Assembly: GCA_910589275.1 (NCBI GenBank) | Contig: CAJUTH010000008.1 | Coordinates: 30,369-94,368 of the forward strand | DNA length: 64,000 nucleotides | Direction of reading: 5' to 3' | Origin: an uncultured Dorea sp. | GTDB lineage: Bacteria; Bacillota; Clostridia; Lachnospirales; Lachnospiraceae | Shown here: piece by piece, positions 54,007 to 61,970 of the stretch | Layout of the letters: every line of letters starts with the position of its first letter | Numbering within the stretch: the first letter of the stretch is position 1 | Notes under the pieces: model-generated | Seen by the model: only the letters and a program-made list of their open reading frames with translations | Told to the model about the DNA's origin: nothing | The model's database searches: none | Position numbers and translations under genes: made by a program

Positions 54007-54316
54007 TCCACTGTCCCTTTCACTTAAGCATCGTTCGGTTTGTTAATAGCTTATCATTGTCTGGCAAAAATATAAAATTGCTTTTATTGATATGTCTTTT
54101 GATTTATTTATTTTTTCTATTAGGAAATTGTTAGTGGGCGCTTAGAAAGGGTCTATGTGGCTAAGTTTTCGTAGGCAGTGGAATATGTCTCTGAATACCC
54201 ATGATGGATTTAGCTGTTACGGATGGGAACTGTCCGGTAGCCTGCCGGAATGACGCGGGAAAGCGCTGGCATGCATGAAAAGTAATAAGAATATATTTTG
54301 ATAGGAATTTAACAGG
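54007..54316. other. Intergenic region between the regulator and pta genes
   Basis: This 310-bp spacer separates the divergent regulator and pta genes. The left part (54040-54130) is very AT-rich and should hold the minus-strand promoter. The right part (54130-54290) is closer to average composition and has short stems (TCCGG/CCGGA near 54232-54248), but I find no convincing gene or known RNA. A 22-codon frame at 54187 has no good ribosome binding site. Confidence 0.5.
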
Positions 54317-54354
54317 AAAGAAACCTTGTCCGCAAGGTTTCTTTGTATTATAAT
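54317..54354 (+). promoter_or_regulatory. Promoter of pta with overlapping 12-bp inverted repeat
   Basis: AAAGAAACCTTG (54317-54328) pairs perfectly with CAAGGTTTCTTT (54333-54344) across TCCG. A promoter made of TTGTCC (54326-54331), 17 bp and TATAAT (54349-54354) overlaps it, 40 bp before the pta start. The repeat may be an operator on the -35 or a terminator for an upstream transcript. Confidence 0.6.
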
Positions 54355-54393
54355 AACAGTATCTGAGAAAAAATGGAAAGGAGTCTTTAAATC

Positions 54394-55398
54394 ATGGGAT
54401 TTATAGATGAAATCAAAGCAAAAGCAAAGTCAAATGTTAAGACAATTGTTCTTCCGGAGACGGAAGACGCAAGAACCTATGAGGCGGCAGAGAAGATTTT
54501 AAAGGAAGGGACCGCTAAGCTGGTTCTGATCGGAAGTAAAGAAGAGGTTGAAAAGAATAAGGGTTCTTTCGATATTACAGGGGCAGAGATCGTGGATCCT
54601 GCAACCAGCGATAAGACGGAAGGGTATATTGCCAAGCTGGTGGAGCTGCGCCAGAAGAAGGGCATGACAGAGGAACAGGCAAGGGAATTACTGCTTAAGA
54701 GCTATACTTATTACGGCGTTATGATGGTAAAGATGGGCGATGCAGACGGTATGGTATCCGGCGCATGCCACTCTACCGCAGATACCTTAAGGCCGTGTCT
54801 GCAGATCTTAAAGACCAAGCCGGGAACCAAGCTGGTATCTTCCTTCTTCGTAATGGTAGTGCCGGACTGCGATATGGGTGAGAACGGAACCTTCGTGTTC
54901 TCTGACTGCGGCTTGGAGCAGAACCCGGATTCAGAGAAGCTGGCGGCGATCGCTTTGTCTGCGGCAGAATCCTTCAAGCTTCTTGTTGGGGACGAGCCAA
55001 GGGTTGCCATGCTGTCCCATTCTTCTAAGGGAAGCGCAAAGCATGCGGATGTGGACAAGGTAGTGGAGGCAGTAAAGATTGCTAAGGAGAATGCGCCGGA
55101 GGGCGTTATGGTAGACGGCGAGCTGCAGCTTGACGCGGCTATCGTTCCATCTGTAGGAGCCTCTAAGGCGCCGGACAGCCCGGTTGCAGGTAAGGCTAAC
55201 GTACTGGTATTCCCGGATCTTGACGCGGGCAATATCGGGTATAAGCTGGTTCAGAGGCTGGCAAAGGCAGAGGCTTACGGTCCGATGACACAGGGGATCG
55301 CAGCGCCTGTCAATGACCTGTCCCGTGGCTGCAGCGCAGACGATATCGTTGGCGTGGTTGCAATCACGGCAGTACAGGCTCAGGCCGCTGACAAATAA
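54394..55398 (+). CDS. pta: Phosphate acetyltransferase
   Basis: This 334-residue enzyme of the short, clostridial type converts acetyl-CoA and phosphate to acetyl phosphate. It starts with TIVLPETEDARTYEAA and contains GDADGMVSGACHSTADTLRP and SHSSKGSAKH, which are typical of the phosphotransacetylase fold. It has no regulatory N-terminal domain, as usual for Firmicutes. AAAGGAG lies before the ATG. With ackA downstream it forms the main acetate and ATP pathway. Confidence 0.97.
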   Translation: MGFIDEIKAKAKSNVKTIVLPETEDARTYEAAEKILKEGTAKLVLIGSKEEVEKNKGSFDITGAEIVDPATSDKTEGYIAKLVELRQKKGMTEEQARELLLKSYTYYGVMMVKMGDADGMVSGACHSTADTLRPCLQILKTKPGTKLVSSFFVMVVPDCDMGENGTFVFSDCGLEQNPDSEKLAAIALSAAESFKLLVGDEPRVAMLSHSSKGSAKHADVDKVVEAVKIAKENAPEGVMVDGELQLDAAIVPSVGASKAPDSPVAGKANVLVFPDLDAGNIGYKLVQRLAKAEAYGPMTQGIAAPVNDLSRGCSADDIVGVVAITAVQAQAADK

Positions 55399-55407
55399 GA
55401 GGTTTTC

Positions 55408-55472
55408 GGATGGAAGATCGGAAGTTCAGCGCTGCAAGATGTAAGAGTTTGGATGGAAGATCGGAAGTTCAG
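55408..55472. repeat. Two tandem 43-bp units between pta and ackA
   Basis: A 22-nt sequence beginning GGATGGAAGATCGGAAG occurs identically at 55408-55429 and 55451-55472, spacing 43 nt; the flanks (AAGAT) also partly match. It fills the spacer before the ackA ribosome binding site. Both units would be in a pta-ackA transcript. Confidence 0.75.
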
Positions 55473-55510
55473 TGCCATAAGATTCAAGAAATGAAGAGAG
55501 GTAGATACCA

Positions 55511-56698
55511 ATGAATGTATTAGTAATTAATTGCGGAAGTTCATCTTTAAAATTCCAGTTAATTAACTCAGAATCCGAGCAGGTGCTTGCAAAGGGGCTC
55601 TGCGAGAGAATCGGGATCGACGGACGCCTGACCTACCAGCCCGCAGGCGGAGAGAAGGACGTTTCCGAGAAAGCGATGCCGACCCATACCGAGGCGATCC
55701 AGTTTGTGATCGACGCTCTGACGGATGAGAAGACCGGCGTGGTTAAGAGCTTAGACGAGATCGGCGCGGTAGGGCATAGGGTGGTACATGGCGGCGAGAA
55801 ATTCACCAGCTCTGTGGTGATCACCGATGAAGTGAAGGCGGCGATCGAAGAGTGCAATGACCTTGCTCCGCTCCACAATCCGGCGAACTTAATCGGCATT
55901 AACGCTTGCCAGTCCCTGATGCCGGGGACTCCTATGGTGGCAGTATTTGATACCGCGTTTCATCAGACCATGCCGGAGAAGGCATATATGTACGGCCTTC
56001 CCTACGAGTACTATGATAAATACAAGGTAAGGCGCTACGGCTTCCACGGCACCAGCCACAGCTTTGTGTCCAAGAGGGCGGCAGAGCTTGCCGGAAAGCC
56101 TTATGACGCAGTAAAGACCATCGTATGCCATCTTGGCAACGGCGCCAGCATCTGCGCGGTAGAGAACGGGAAGTCCGTGGATACTTCCATGGGACTGACG
56201 CCTCTGGAAGGGTTAGTGATGGGAACCCGCTCCGGCGATATTGATCCGGCTATTATGGAATTTATTGCGAAGAAAGAAGGCCTTGATATTGCGGGGCTGA
56301 TGAACGTTCTCAACAAGAAGTCCGGCGTAGAAGGCATTTCCGGTGTGTCCAGTGATTTCCGCGATTTGGACAATGCGGCCGCTGAGGGTAACAAGCAGGC
56401 CAAGATCGCGTTAGAGGTATTTATTTACCGGGTTGCAAAATACGTAGGCGCTTATACGGCGGCTATGAACGGCGTTGACGTGATCGCATTTACCGCGGGT
56501 ATCGGCGAGAACGCGGGCAATGTGCGCGCAGGCGTATGCAAGTATCTGGGATATCTTGGAATCGAGATTGACGAGGAGGCAAATGGAAAGCGCGGAGAGG
56601 AGATTACCATTTCTACACCGGATTCTAAGGTGAAGGTTATGGTAGTGCCTACCAACGAGGAGCTTGCCATTGCAAGGGATACGGTTGCGCTGGTGTAA
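55511..56698 (+). CDS. ackA: Acetate kinase
   Basis: This 395-residue enzyme makes ATP and acetate from acetyl phosphate and ADP. It belongs to the ASKHA fold: VLVINCGSSSLKFQL at the N terminus, HRVVHGG, the HxxGNG-type motif CHLGNGASICAV, and FTAGIGENAGNVR near the end. Length is standard. GAAGAGAGG lies 9 bp before the ATG. It should be co-transcribed with pta. Confidence 0.98.
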   Translation: MNVLVINCGSSSLKFQLINSESEQVLAKGLCERIGIDGRLTYQPAGGEKDVSEKAMPTHTEAIQFVIDALTDEKTGVVKSLDEIGAVGHRVVHGGEKFTSSVVITDEVKAAIEECNDLAPLHNPANLIGINACQSLMPGTPMVAVFDTAFHQTMPEKAYMYGLPYEYYDKYKVRRYGFHGTSHSFVSKRAAELAGKPYDAVKTIVCHLGNGASICAVENGKSVDTSMGLTPLEGLVMGTRSGDIDPAIMEFIAKKEGLDIAGLMNVLNKKSGVEGISGVSSDFRDLDNAAAEGNKQAKIALEVFIYRVAKYVGAYTAAMNGVDVIAFTAGIGENAGNVRAGVCKYLGYLGIEIDEEANGKRGEEITISTPDSKVKVMVVPTNEELAIARDTVALV

Positions 56699-56717
56699 AT
56701 GTATTTAAAAAAATGTA

Positions 56718-56747
56718 TTGACAAACAGTAAGAAAAAGGGATATACT
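56718..56747 (+). promoter_or_regulatory. Strong promoter before the class III aminotransferase gene
   Basis: A perfect TTGACA is followed after 18 bp by TATACT. Transcription should start near 56754, leaving a leader of about 100 nt. Confidence 0.75.
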
Positions 56748-56764
56748 TTCCACTGTCAGGTGAC

Positions 56765-56797
56765 GAAGGCGTCGCGCAGAGTATGCGTGGTGCCTTC
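56765..56797 (+). promoter_or_regulatory. Leader hairpin
   Basis: GAAGGC (56765-56770) pairs with GCCTTC (56792-56797), with an inner CGC/GCG pair. It begins about 10 nt from the predicted transcript start and could be a 5' stabiliser or a small regulatory element. There is no T-run after it. Confidence 0.4.
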
Positions 56798-56854
56798 ATT
56801 TGTTATGCCGGCGGGAGCACATTCATAAGAATTAAGAAAGGAATGAAAGATATT

Positions 56855-58096
56855 ATGAGATTACAGGATACAGGGCTTACAGCGCAGGAATTAAAGGATA
56901 TGGTAAATCAATATATGATCGAGACCTATCCGAGATATGATTTTATCGCAGAAAGGGCGGAAGGAATGTATCTCTATGATGAAAAGGGGGAGGCGTACCT
57001 TGATTTTTATGGAGGAGTCGCGGTGAACAGTCCAGGGAACAGAAATCCGAAGGTGGCTGCCGCCGTAAAGGATCAGGTGGATGATATTATGCATACGTTT
57101 AATTACCCTTATACGGTGCCGCAGGCGCTTCTGGCAAAAAAGATCTGTGATACGATCGGGATGGATAAGATTTTCTATCAGAATTCCGGGACGGAAGCCA
57201 ATGAATGTATGATCAAGATGGCAAGAAAATACGGGATTGAAAATTACGGACCGGACAGATATGAGATTATTACCGCAAAGCAGGGATTCCATGGAAGAAC
57301 GATGGGAGCAGTTGCGGCAACCGGGCAGCCGGATACTGCAGTACAGGAGGGTTTCGGGCCGATGCTTCCGGGATTTACCTATGCGGAGTACAACAATCTG
57401 GAGGATTTTGCTTCCAAGATCACACCGAATACCATTGCGATTATGATTGAGCCGGTGCAGGGAGAAGGAGGCGTTCATCCCGCGGAGCAAAGTTTTATGG
57501 AAGGTTTGCGCAGGCTCTGCGATGAAAATGAGATGCTGCTTCTGCTCGACGAGGTACAGACAGGATGGGGGCGGACGGGAGCGCCGATGGCATTTATGGG
57601 ATATGGCGTGAAACCGGATGCGGTAACGATGGCAAAGGCAATGGGCGGAGGAATGCCGATTGCGGCGTGCTGCGCTTCTAGGAAAGCTGCGGCGGCATTA
57701 AGTTCCGGTACCCACGGTTCTACTTACGGAGGGCATCCGGTGGCATGCGCGGCTGCGCTGGCTTCTATCAGTGAAATACTGGATCGGAATTTGAGTGAAA
57801 ATGCAGAGCAGGTGGGCGGGTATCTGATGAAAAAGCTGTCTCGCCTTCCACATGTGAAAGAGGCAAGAGGAAAAGGGCTCCTGGTGGGCTGTGAGTATGA
57901 GATTCCGATTGCTATGGAGGTGAAATGGGGTTGTATGAAGCGCCATGCCCTGATCACTGCAATTGGAACCGATATTAACCGGATGATCCCGCCGTTGATC
58001 GCGACCAAGAAGGACGTGGACCGTCTGGTGGAAATCATGAAGGAAGCGATAGAAGAAGCTACGGAAAAATACAGGAGAAAAAACCGGGCGGCATAG
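56855..58096 (+). CDS. Class III (ornithine/acetylornithine-type) aminotransferase
   Basis: This 413-residue PLP enzyme is of the class III fold. It shows YLDFYGGVAVNSPGNRNP near the N terminus, NSGTEANECMIKMAR, the PLP-binding LLLDEVQTGWGRTG, and the lysine in VTMAKAMGGGMP. It resembles ArgD and ornithine aminotransferases, but no arginine genes are adjacent, so the substrate is uncertain. A start at 56843 (4 codons earlier) is also possible; AAAGG lies too close to that one. It has its own strong promoter and a structured leader. Confidence 0.85.
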   Translation: MRLQDTGLTAQELKDMVNQYMIETYPRYDFIAERAEGMYLYDEKGEAYLDFYGGVAVNSPGNRNPKVAAAVKDQVDDIMHTFNYPYTVPQALLAKKICDTIGMDKIFYQNSGTEANECMIKMARKYGIENYGPDRYEIITAKQGFHGRTMGAVAATGQPDTAVQEGFGPMLPGFTYAEYNNLEDFASKITPNTIAIMIEPVQGEGGVHPAEQSFMEGLRRLCDENEMLLLLDEVQTGWGRTGAPMAFMGYGVKPDAVTMAKAMGGGMPIAACCASRKAAAALSSGTHGSTYGGHPVACAAALASISEILDRNLSENAEQVGGYLMKKLSRLPHVKEARGKGLLVGCEYEIPIAMEVKWGCMKRHALITAIGTDINRMIPPLIATKKDVDRLVEIMKEAIEEATEKYRRKNRAA

Positions 58097-58125
58097 AGCT
58101 CTTTTCCTAGAATAAAATATGCCTA

Positions 58126-59232
58126 TTACATATTCCGGAATTTATGGTATCCGGCTAAGATACTGCCGGTTCCGGCTGCCGACGCAATACACAGGTGCAT
58201 ACCAAGCTGTTTTGTGGAGAATGCAAACCCGATGCTCTGGGGAAGGTAAAAGGGCATGGAGGTCATAAAGTGTGTGACAGCTTTTGTGATGGATGCGCCG
58301 AAAATTCCCATAGGGCCAAGTATGGACATCCAGACCACAGGGAAAAGAAATACGGCAAGGGACAGGATAAGGGTGGGGAAGGGCGACCGGCATAGGGAGG
58401 AGATCCCCGCCGTAAGGCCGGTGAGAAGGATGGCTCCGCAAAGTCCCAAAAAGGCGGTAAAGAGGAGAAATCCCATGACGGTTTCCGGGCAGTATCCGTA
58501 AAAAGAGGAAAAGTTCAGGAGAAGAGCCGAAGCGTCAAGCCCTTGGGTGCCGTATACAGCCGCATAAATTCCCCACAAGTAAACGCTGACTGCGCAGGTC
58601 AGAGCTGCTGCAAAGCATATCGCTGCCAGAAATTTCAGCCAGACGACGCTTTGTTTTCCTCTCCGGGTGGTGCGGAGGAGGTCTGCGGTCCTTAGCTGGT
58701 ATTCTTCTGAAAAGAGCGGGGAAATCCCGACGGTAAGTATGACAAACAATGCCAGCAGAGCTGTCACATACATTTCTGCAAAATCATCCCAGCCGTAGAT
58801 ATAATCAAATTTCACCGGCTGTCTGAAATAAGGGGCCGCATATAATTCCCAGTCTCCGCCTGTGTACAGACTGACGGCATCTGGGTCATTGCCTTCCGTC
58901 TGCATGTAATTTGTGAAGGTTTCTGTCACGAACCTGCTGCAGAAATTGCCGTGCACATATTTTGTTTCCTTATCGTAATAGTAGAAGCCGAAATCTTCAC
59001 AGACTTTTGCGACCAGTTCTTCGGTCAGCGTCCCGGCGTAGTGGGCGGTCAGTTCCTGATCCTTTCGGATGGCTTCTGATCCATGGTAAATACGGCCGTC
59101 TATGGCTGTGGTATAGTCGTTTCGTTCTGCGGACAGACGGAAAGAGACGAAAGCCAGCAGCAGAAAAACGCCCAGCCAGATTATTTTCCGGGACATGATT
59201 TTACAGAGTTCTTCTTTCCAGATGTTCCACAT
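58126..59232 (-). CDS. ABC-2-type transporter permease
   Basis: This 368-residue membrane protein has an N-terminal helix (about 20-37), an extracellular domain of about 125 residues, and five or six helices after it. The segment SEEYQLRTADLLRTTRRGK between helices is typical of ABC-2 permeases. The ATG at 59232 is preferred because GAGGAGG lies before it. It overlaps the ATPase gene by 32 bp. It is the last gene of a four-gene operon headed by a sigma factor. Confidence 0.85.
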   Translation of the reverse strand: MWNIWKEELCKIMSRKIIWLGVFLLLAFVSFRLSAERNDYTTAIDGRIYHGSEAIRKDQELTAHYAGTLTEELVAKVCEDFGFYYYDKETKYVHGNFCSRFVTETFTNYMQTEGNDPDAVSLYTGGDWELYAAPYFRQPVKFDYIYGWDDFAEMYVTALLALFVILTVGISPLFSEEYQLRTADLLRTTRRGKQSVVWLKFLAAICFAAALTCAVSVYLWGIYAAVYGTQGLDASALLLNFSSFYGYCPETVMGFLLFTAFLGLCGAILLTGLTAGISSLCRSPFPTLILSLAVFLFPVVWMSILGPMGIFGASITKAVTHFMTSMPFYLPQSIGFAFSTKQLGMHLCIASAAGTGSILAGYHKFRNM

Positions 59233-60103
59233 GTTCTGATACCTCCTCAAAGTGATATAGATATACGTCTTCCAGACCCGGACGGACCGGCAGGGCGCCT
59301 TCGCAGGGAGGGTTGTCCGAGACGAAACGCAGGCGTACCTTCTCCCCTTCGTTCTTCAAATTGCTGACGGCTTGGGTCTCATTGATCCGGAGAGCTTCTT
59401 CCTGACTGGCCAGATACTCCCAGACTTTGCCGTTTATGCTTTCTGTTACTTCCGGTACGGTTCCCTGCCGGATGATCCTGCCCTGCTTCATAAGCAGGAT
59501 TTCATCGGCGATAAATTCCACATCGGAGACGATATGCGTAGACAGGACAATGATTCTGCTTTTGGATAGGGAGCTGATGATATTGCGGAAGCGGATCCGC
59601 TCTTTGGGATCAAGGCCGGAGGTGGGTTCGTCTAGGATCAGGATTTCCGGATCGTTTAAGAGGGCTTGGGCAATTCCGAGTCTTCGAAGCATTCCGCCGG
59701 AAAATGTTTTGAGCCTGCTTTTCTGGTCGGCTTCCAGCCCGGTCAGCCGGAGCATTTCCTGTACTCTGTCTTTTGCAAGCTCTTTGGGGATAGCTTTGCA
59801 CGACGCCAGATACTCCAGATACCGTCTGGCGGTAAAGTCCGGATAGTAGCCGAAGTCCTGCGGAAGATATCCCAGCATATAGCGGTAATCGCCGTCCAGT
59901 TTGGCGATTGGTACGCCGTTGCAGCGTATTTCTCCGGCTGAGGGCTTTAATACGCCGCAGAGCATGCGCAGAAGGGTGGTTTTTCCGGCGCCGTTTGCGC
60001 CGAGAAAACCGTAAACTCCCTCTCTGAGGCAGAGCGATACCTGCTCTACGGCTATTTTATTTTTGAAGTGTTTGGTAACGCGGTCTGTTGTTAATTCAGG
60101 CAT
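59201..60103 (-). CDS. ABC transporter ATP-binding protein
   Basis: This 300-residue ATPase has Walker A GANGAGKTT, signature FSGGMLRRLG, Walker B ILILDEPTSGLDP and switch His in STHIVSDV. The C-terminal extension is like those of BcrA-type exporters. AGGAGG lies before the ATG at 60103. It forms an exporter with the downstream permease and perhaps the upstream 277-residue membrane protein. Confidence 0.93.
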   Translation of the reverse strand: MPELTTDRVTKHFKNKIAVEQVSLCLREGVYGFLGANGAGKTTLLRMLCGVLKPSAGEIRCNGVPIAKLDGDYRYMLGYLPQDFGYYPDFTARRYLEYLASCKAIPKELAKDRVQEMLRLTGLEADQKSRLKTFSGGMLRRLGIAQALLNDPEILILDEPTSGLDPKERIRFRNIISSLSKSRIIVLSTHIVSDVEFIADEILLMKQGRIIRQGTVPEVTESINGKVWEYLASQEEALRINETQAVSNLKNEGEKVRLRFVSDNPPCEGALPVRPGLEDVYLYHFEEVSEHVEHLERRTL

Positions 60104-60134
60104 AATCCAGTTCCTCCTCATGAGTTGGCATTGG

Positions 60135-60968
60135 TTAGTAAGGTGCGGCTGTAAGATAATCGCCCTGCTCTATTTTGCCCAGAAGGCCCGCGATTTCTGC
60201 TGCCAGCAGGAGTATTCCGGCTATGGCAAGGAGCTGCCATACTATGAGATATTCCGGCTGATATACCGAATCCCAAAGGATAGGGAAAAGGGCCGCGGCG
60301 CCGCAGAGCAGTCCGAGAAGTAGAGAACGCAGGCTAGAAAGCATGCCCCGCAGGCTGGTGAGCATGTGCAGATACAGGATGTCGGACCACAAAAAGGGAA
60401 CCAGCATATAGAGGAGGGAAACGCCTATTCCCAGCGGATTTACGCCGCCGGTAATCCCAAGGAACAGCGCAAGGATGACAAGATCGCAGAGCCCTGCCTC
60501 CAGCATCCGGATACATACCATTTGTTTCAGATTTAGGTATAAGGTCTGTTCCAGCTCCGCCATGTGCCGGGAGAACAGGCGCACGGTTTGGCTGAAACAG
60601 AGATTTCCCGCAAATGTGAAAAATACGGAACAGGAGGAGAGCCGGCTCAGATCCCCGATGGATTCCTGCCGCAGGAAGAGCGCCAAAAACATTGCCCCAA
60701 ACAGAAGGATTCCCTGAAGGAGCCAGTGAGCCGCGGATTGGAAGCGCATTTGATTCCAGATATGTTCGCAAAGGGACGGATAACGGCGGATACGCTTGCG
60801 GCCGGCTTCCGCTCCTATGGCAGCAAGGCTTTGTTTTTTTTTGTCTGGATCCAGAGGAAATCTCCATTCTGACGGGAGGGTTCCGAAGGGGTTAGGACCG
60901 TTTCCTAAATAAAATAAGAATCTTTTCTTTTTCTGTTTTTTGCCGGAAGATAACGTGTTTAAAAGCAT
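60135..60968 (-). CDS. Membrane protein of the sigma/ABC operon
   Basis: This is a 277-residue protein of unknown family. The first 75 residues are basic and cytoplasmic; six hydrophobic helices follow. It has no zinc-finger anti-sigma motif, but its place right after the sigma gene makes it a candidate anti-sigma factor as well as a candidate transporter subunit. AAAGGAA lies before the ATG. It is 31 bp from the ATPase gene and 63 bp from the sigma gene. Confidence 0.7.
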   Translation of the reverse strand: MLLNTLSSGKKQKKKRFLFYLGNGPNPFGTLPSEWRFPLDPDKKKQSLAAIGAEAGRKRIRRYPSLCEHIWNQMRFQSAAHWLLQGILLFGAMFLALFLRQESIGDLSRLSSCSVFFTFAGNLCFSQTVRLFSRHMAELEQTLYLNLKQMVCIRMLEAGLCDLVILALFLGITGGVNPLGIGVSLLYMLVPFLWSDILYLHMLTSLRGMLSSLRSLLLGLLCGAAALFPILWDSVYQPEYLIVWQLLAIAGILLLAAEIAGLLGKIEQGDYLTAAPY

Positions 60969-61031
60969 TCGATTACAGTTCCTTTCTATGGTTTCTAACT
61001 AGTTTCCGACCGGATTTCTGGCCGGATATTG

Positions 61032-61586
61032 CTAAACTTTGAAATCCGACCGTGTAAGAAGCCTGCTTAATTTCTCCAAGCCCTGCCGGATGCGGGATTT
61101 GACCGCGCTGTAGGAGGCTCCCGTCATACGGGCGATTTCCCGATTTTTATATCCGTAAAAATGATGGAGCAGTACAGCTTCCCGCTGGATCTCTGGGAGC
61201 TGCATAAGCGCCTCAGAGAGCATGATGGCATTTTCCAGAGCATCGACGCGGTCTGCCTTAAGAGAAGCCATGGCGGTCTTTGCGGCAGACTTCGTCTGGT
61301 CTGGGGCGATCTCCCTTTCAGAAAGAGCGGCCGACTGACGGAGATATTCCCGGCACAGGTTCATGGCGATGGTTAGGAGGTAGCCTTTGAGATTCCGGTA
61401 CTGATAGCGGTCTATGTACCGGATGAACCGCAGGAAGGTATCCTGAGCCAGATCATAGGAATCTTCCCGGTTTCCGGTTTGATAGCAGCAGAAATAATAG
61501 ATATCGTCATAATATCGCTGGGCAATTGTGTTTAAGTATTCGGTCTGTCCATTTTGAATCCGCCGTATCAGTTCCCTGTCTTCCAA
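61032..61586 (-). CDS. Sigma-70 family (ECF-like) RNA polymerase sigma factor
   Basis: This 184-residue factor has region 2 (YYDDIYYFCCYQTGNREDSYDLAQDTFLRFIRYID) and region 4 (LPEIQREAVLLHHFYGYKNREIARMTGASYSAVKSRIRQGLEKL). I place the start at TTG 61586 because AAAGGAGAC lies about 5 bp before it; the open frame runs on upstream through an AT-rich region with no ribosome binding site. No classic anti-sigma gene follows; instead a membrane protein and an ABC exporter share the operon. Confidence 0.88.
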   Translation of the reverse strand: MEDRELIRRIQNGQTEYLNTIAQRYYDDIYYFCCYQTGNREDSYDLAQDTFLRFIRYIDRYQYRNLKGYLLTIAMNLCREYLRQSAALSEREIAPDQTKSAAKTAMASLKADRVDALENAIMLSEALMQLPEIQREAVLLHHFYGYKNREIARMTGASYSAVKSRIRQGLEKLSRLLTRSDFKV

Positions 61587-61786
61587 AGCGAGTCTCCTTT
61601 TTCTGTGGATAGGTTCATATGTAGGCCGTCTGGTAATTTGGTTCTGTGGTAAACGTCTTACAATTAATATAACCTTTTTTTTCATAAAAAGGATTTTTTC
61701 ACATATATTTTTTTCGTGTAATCTTGACATATCCTGCGTAAGGAAAGAAAATAGAATTTAAAGAAGAACCGGTAAAGGAGAAAAGA

Positions 61787-61894
61787 ATGGATTTTGTACA
61801 GTATAAATGTCCTTGCTGCGGGGCGGCTCTTGCATTTTCCGGGACGAAGCAGAAGCTTGCCTGTAAGAGCTGCGGTAATACCTATGAGGTGTAA
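61787..61894 (+). pseudogene. TFIIB-type zinc-ribbon protein, cut off after 35 residues
   Basis: An ATG with AAAGGAG before it opens a 35-residue frame with two CxxC knuckles (Cys8/Cys11 and Cys26/Cys29; YKCPCCGAALAF and KLACKSCGNTYEV). This is exactly the N-terminal zinc ribbon of larger Lachnospiraceae proteins that continue for several hundred residues. A stop codon follows at once and the sequence beyond becomes AT-rich. A TTGACA box at 61724-61729 may be its promoter. It is probably a remnant cut by insertion of the next cassette; a genuine 35-residue protein is less likely. Confidence 0.65.
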
Positions 61895-61905
61895 TTGCAT
61901 TAGAG

Positions 61906-61947
61906 AACATACTTGCCAATAATTTTCATCTTATAGGCAAGTATGTT
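61906..61947. terminator. 12-bp inverted repeat at the cassette edge
   Basis: AACATACTTGCC (61906-61917) and GGCAAGTATGTT (61936-61947) pair perfectly across an 18-nt loop. It lies between the cut zinc-ribbon gene and the end of the convergent dCTP-deaminase-like gene. It may be their shared terminator or mark the end of the inserted DNA. Confidence 0.55.
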
Positions 61948-61970
61948 TCAAATATTGTATTTAAAAGATA

